From assembly GCA_027353395.1 (NCBI GenBank), contig DAIEHU010000125.1, positions 1 to 7,574 of the forward strand: a stretch of DNA of 7,574 bases. Direction: 5' to 3'. Below are positions 5,884 through 7,574 of the stretch, piece by piece (positions within the stretch are counted from its first letter, which is position 1; each line of letters begins with the position of its first letter). Source of the DNA: Desulfobacteraceae bacterium. Its GTDB lineage: Bacteria; Desulfobacterota; Desulfobacteria; Desulfobacterales; Desulfosalsimonadaceae. Both the position numbers and the translations under genes were made by a program. The notes under the pieces were generated by a model that searched no databases, was not told the DNA's origin, and was given only the letters and a program-made list of their open reading frames with translations.

Positions 5884-7095
5884 ATGCGGATCACCAATGC
5901 ATTTCCGCCCCTGGCTGATCAGGTCACGGATTTTGACGCAACGGTGGTCAAGCGCCTCAAGGATGCGGGTGCGATTATTCTGGGGATCACCAATATGCCG
6001 GTGATGGCCATGGATGTGCAGACATCGAACCCCATTTATGGCCGCACGAACAACCCCTGGGATGTGACCCGGACGGCCGGGGGAAGCACCGGCGGCGGCG
6101 CTGCTGCCGTTGCTTCCGGCATGTCGCCCCTCACCATCGGCAGCGACCTTGGCGGCTCCATCCGGATTCCGTCCGCTTTTTGCGGGATTTATGGCATCAA
6201 ACCCACTGAAAATTTTGTTTCCGGATACGGTATTTTTCCGGGGCTTGGAGACGTAAATCGAAGGACGGTTCGCGCCATGGCCTCTCTCGGCCCCATGGCC
6301 CGCTCCATCGAAGACCTGAAACTCTGCCTGCCCATTATCGCCGGACCGGATGGATATGATGCCATGGTGCCCGCGGTTGACATGTCCCCCAAACCCAAAC
6401 CGGCATATAAGGAACTTCGCATTGCCTGGTCGGATAATTTCGGAGATGTTCCTGTTTCCAATGACACCCGCAAGGTGATGAGACAATTCATTAAAAAACT
6501 GGCCGATAAAGGCTGCACGGTCAAACAGATCAATCCCGCGAATTTCGATTTTCCACAAGTGTGGGAAACCTGGGGAAAAATGGTGGACCTGCAGATCAAT
6601 GTCAATCTTCCGTCCTCTGCGCGATTTTTCATGTATACGATGGGCGGCATGGAAAGAAGACGATCGCCGCTCCTCCAGATGGTGTATCCGGCGACCTATG
6701 ACAAATTTATTGAGGAATGCTCCCGGCGGGAGATCATGATCGCGCATCTGGAACAATTTCTCATGGAATGGGATGTGTTCATCTGCCCGGTCGCCGCCCG
6801 GTCCGCCTATAAGCATCTTGAACCCGATGATGTCATTTTCGGATACAATATTTATCATACCCCGATCCCGGTCGATGACCATCAGCTCAATTACTGGATG
6901 GCGAATTCCGCTTACACCGCGCCCTTTAACACCACCGGACACCCGTCCGTCACCATTCCAGCGGGATATTCCGAAGACGGCATGCCCATCGGGCTGCAAA
7001 TCGTGGGGCGGCGCTGGCATGACATGGAACTGCTGGATGTGGCGGAGATGATTGATGCGGCAGCCGGGGATTACCGGGAACCGGCGGGGTATTAA
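5884..7095 (+). CDS. Amidase C-terminal reading frame (fragment of the frameshifted gene)
   Basis: The longest intact open frame of the amidase gene, 403 aa from the first ATG after the frameshift. It carries the amidase signature: TAGGSTGGGAAAVASG, then SDLGGSIRIPSAFCGIYG, with cis-Ser at residue 68 and the nucleophile Ser at residue 92. The usual second Ser of GGSSGG is Thr here, which need not abolish activity because the first Ser is the triad member. The C-terminal part (TAPFNTTGHPSVTIPAGYSE, then GLQIVGRRW) is also typical and complete. The catalytic Lys lies just upstream of this ATG, in the same frame, so a protein begun here would lack it and the export segment. The ATG has no clear ribosome site, so this is best read as part of a broken gene. 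The physiological substrate cannot be told from the family alone. Confidence 0.75.
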   Translation: MRITNAFPPLADQVTDFDATVVKRLKDAGAIILGITNMPVMAMDVQTSNPIYGRTNNPWDVTRTAGGSTGGGAAAVASGMSPLTIGSDLGGSIRIPSAFCGIYGIKPTENFVSGYGIFPGLGDVNRRTVRAMASLGPMARSIEDLKLCLPIIAGPDGYDAMVPAVDMSPKPKPAYKELRIAWSDNFGDVPVSNDTRKVMRQFIKKLADKGCTVKQINPANFDFPQVWETWGKMVDLQINVNLPSSARFFMYTMGGMERRRSPLLQMVYPATYDKFIEECSRREIMIAHLEQFLMEWDVFICPVAARSAYKHLEPDDVIFGYNIYHTPIPVDDHQLNYWMANSAYTAPFNTTGHPSVTIPAGYSEDGMPIGLQIVGRRWHDMELLDVAEMIDAAAGDYREPAGY

Positions 7096-7211
7096 AAACA
7101 CGGCATAAAAAAGGTTGATGGCGAAATGGCTTAACTATTCGATTTTACATTTTAATAAAATGAATTCAGACCCTGGAGAAATTACATATTTTTTGTCTTG
7201 GGCCAATCACC

Positions 7212-7240
7212 TTGACAATATAGACGCCAGGCCTTATTTT
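7212..7240 (+). promoter_or_regulatory. Promoter for ssrA (tmRNA)
   Basis: TTGACA (7212-7217), exactly 17 bases, then TATTTT (7235-7240, four of six consensus bases). This is the best sigma-70 match near the gene. Transcription would start at about 7247, giving a precursor with about 50 extra 5' bases to be removed by RNase P. A perfect inverted repeat, GGCCTTA-TTT-TAAGGCC (7230-7246), lies over the -10 box. The rest of the gap from 7096 shows only a small A-T palindrome, CATTTTAATAAAATG (7148-7162), and no convincing gene or terminator. Confidence 0.65.
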
Positions 7241-7297
7241 AAGGCCGTAAACAATTCACACCATTCACTCATAACACTGATACCATCAAAAAAATAA

Positions 7298-7574
7298 GGG
7301 GGCGAAACGGCTTCGACGGGGATAAAGAAGCAATGGCTGCATACCGAGTTTTCTGCCGACTCGTTAAACAGGCGGAAAAAACATAATCGCAGACGATTAT
7401 AACTACGCAGTAGCCGCTTAGGCTACAGCCGTCCAGCCGGATAATGCCTGCGGATCCGGTATGGGCGTCGACTAGCAGGAAAGCCGAACCCGAGTGCCTG
7501 TATAGGGTGAGGTTAAATTTTACAGGATAATGGTTGAAGCATCCCGCCTGAAGGAGTCTTCAGCCGCGAAAATC
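7298..7574 (+). ncRNA. ssrA: Transfer-messenger RNA (tmRNA), 5' part; 3' end outside window
   Basis: The 5' end GGGGGCGAAACGGCTTCGAC is the typical tmRNA start, forming one side of the acceptor stem and the D-like region. Pseudoknot PK1 is clear: CGAGT (7345-7349) pairs with ACTCG (7359-7363), and TTTCTGCC (7350-7357) with GGCGGAAA (7371-7378), with one G-U pair. The tag frame starts at the resume codon GCA (7389-7391) and reads ADDYNYAVAA, then TAG (7419-7421). The stop codon lies in the loop of helix 5, GTAGCC-gcttag-GCTAC. The hydrophobic AVAA end marks tagged proteins for ClpXP-type proteases in other bacteria. The RNA rescues stalled ribosomes with SmpB, encoded upstream. At a usual length near 350 bases, the last pseudoknots and the 3' tRNA-like half are missing only because the window ends. 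The circularly permuted two-piece form is unlikely, since the standard 5' end comes first. Confidence 0.96.

Larger units (their letters stand above)
5423..7095 (+). pseudogene. Amidase-signature family hydrolase, exported, disrupted by frameshift
   Basis: Joined across one frame change, this encodes about 557 aa of an amidase-signature enzyme, which hydrolyses C-N amide bonds with a Ser-cisSer-Lys triad. The N-terminal frame (GTG 5423 with AGGA eight bases upstream) gives a hydrophobic export segment RRFILLTVPAILFFCAGIGC, with a poor lipobox at best, then MTASELAEAIRSGKMTSVEV and LNAIVFIDENRPLK, the usual amidase start. From 5788 the family sequence continues one frame away as ARQADEALARGEIWGPLHGV and PVSIKDHF. 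The catalytic Lys is the AAA codon at 5860-5862, cis-Ser is at 6085 and the nucleophile Ser at 6157, 24 residues after cis-Ser as in the family. One lost base between about 5784 and 5788 (AAAGAGG to AAAGGG) explains the break. All catalytic residues survive, so this is either a recent mutation, a sequence error, or, less likely, frameshifting. A second frameshift near 5470 is possible. Confidence 0.8.

Noticed and set aside
5719..7101. 460-codon minus-strand open frame opposite the amidase
   Set aside because: Long but a shadow of the amidase codons; His/Gly/Arg-rich with no domain, while the plus strand carries the full amidase signature.
7148..7162. CATTTTAATAAAATG as a terminator after the amidase
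   Set aside because: All A-T apart from the ends, with a one-base centre and no U-run; too weak for a transcription terminator.
7115..7297. 60-codon plus-strand open frame just before tmRNA
   Set aside because: No clear ribosome site, no recognisable motif, and it spans the ssrA promoter and ends on the base before the tmRNA; most likely non-coding leader.

Overview
The window looks like ordinary chromosome from a Gram-negative, sulfate-reducer-like bacterium of the Desulfobacterota (former Deltaproteobacteria). The support is indirect: moderate GC, an SpmA-type protein in a setting with no other sporulation genes, a bare HPr/Enzyme I pair, and a tmRNA tag (ADDYNYAVAA) of the A-[ND]-D-Y-N-Y-A-[LV]-A-A type. 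This lineage call is an inference. No phage, transposase, CRISPR or secretion genes are visible.

Left arm, minus strand (about 1-2528): a three-gene operon-like run transcribed leftwards. It holds a LOG-like TIGR00730 Rossmann protein, then a beta-order DNA methyltransferase with no visible restriction partner, then an SpmA-type 'nucleoside recognition' membrane protein cut off by the window edge. Gaps are 10 and 36 bases.

Divergent control region (2529-2738): AT-rich and dense in signals. An inverted repeat has a perfect TTGACA -35 box in each arm, one facing each way. A perfect 11-bp inverted repeat sits directly over the ribosome-binding region of the HPr gene.

Right arm, plus strand (2739-5294): HPr, Enzyme I and SmpB in one tightly packed run, so PTS phosphotransfer and trans-translation genes are probably co-transcribed. 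No sugar-specific EII gene is in the window.

Far right (5294-7574): a 114-bp palindromic element begins on the last base of the smpB stop codon. It is followed by a signal-peptide-bearing amidase gene broken by at least one frameshift. After that comes a 202-base gap with a good promoter, then the 5' 277 bases of ssrA (tmRNA), including the pseudoknot PK1, the tag reading frame and helix 5. SmpB and its RNA partner are therefore about 2 kb apart on the same strand.

I do not see a clearly new biological system. The best leads are the symmetrical divergent promoter, the hairpin over the HPr start, the palindromic element abutting smpB, the frameshift lying in a perfect palindrome, and the inverted repeat over the tmRNA -10 box.
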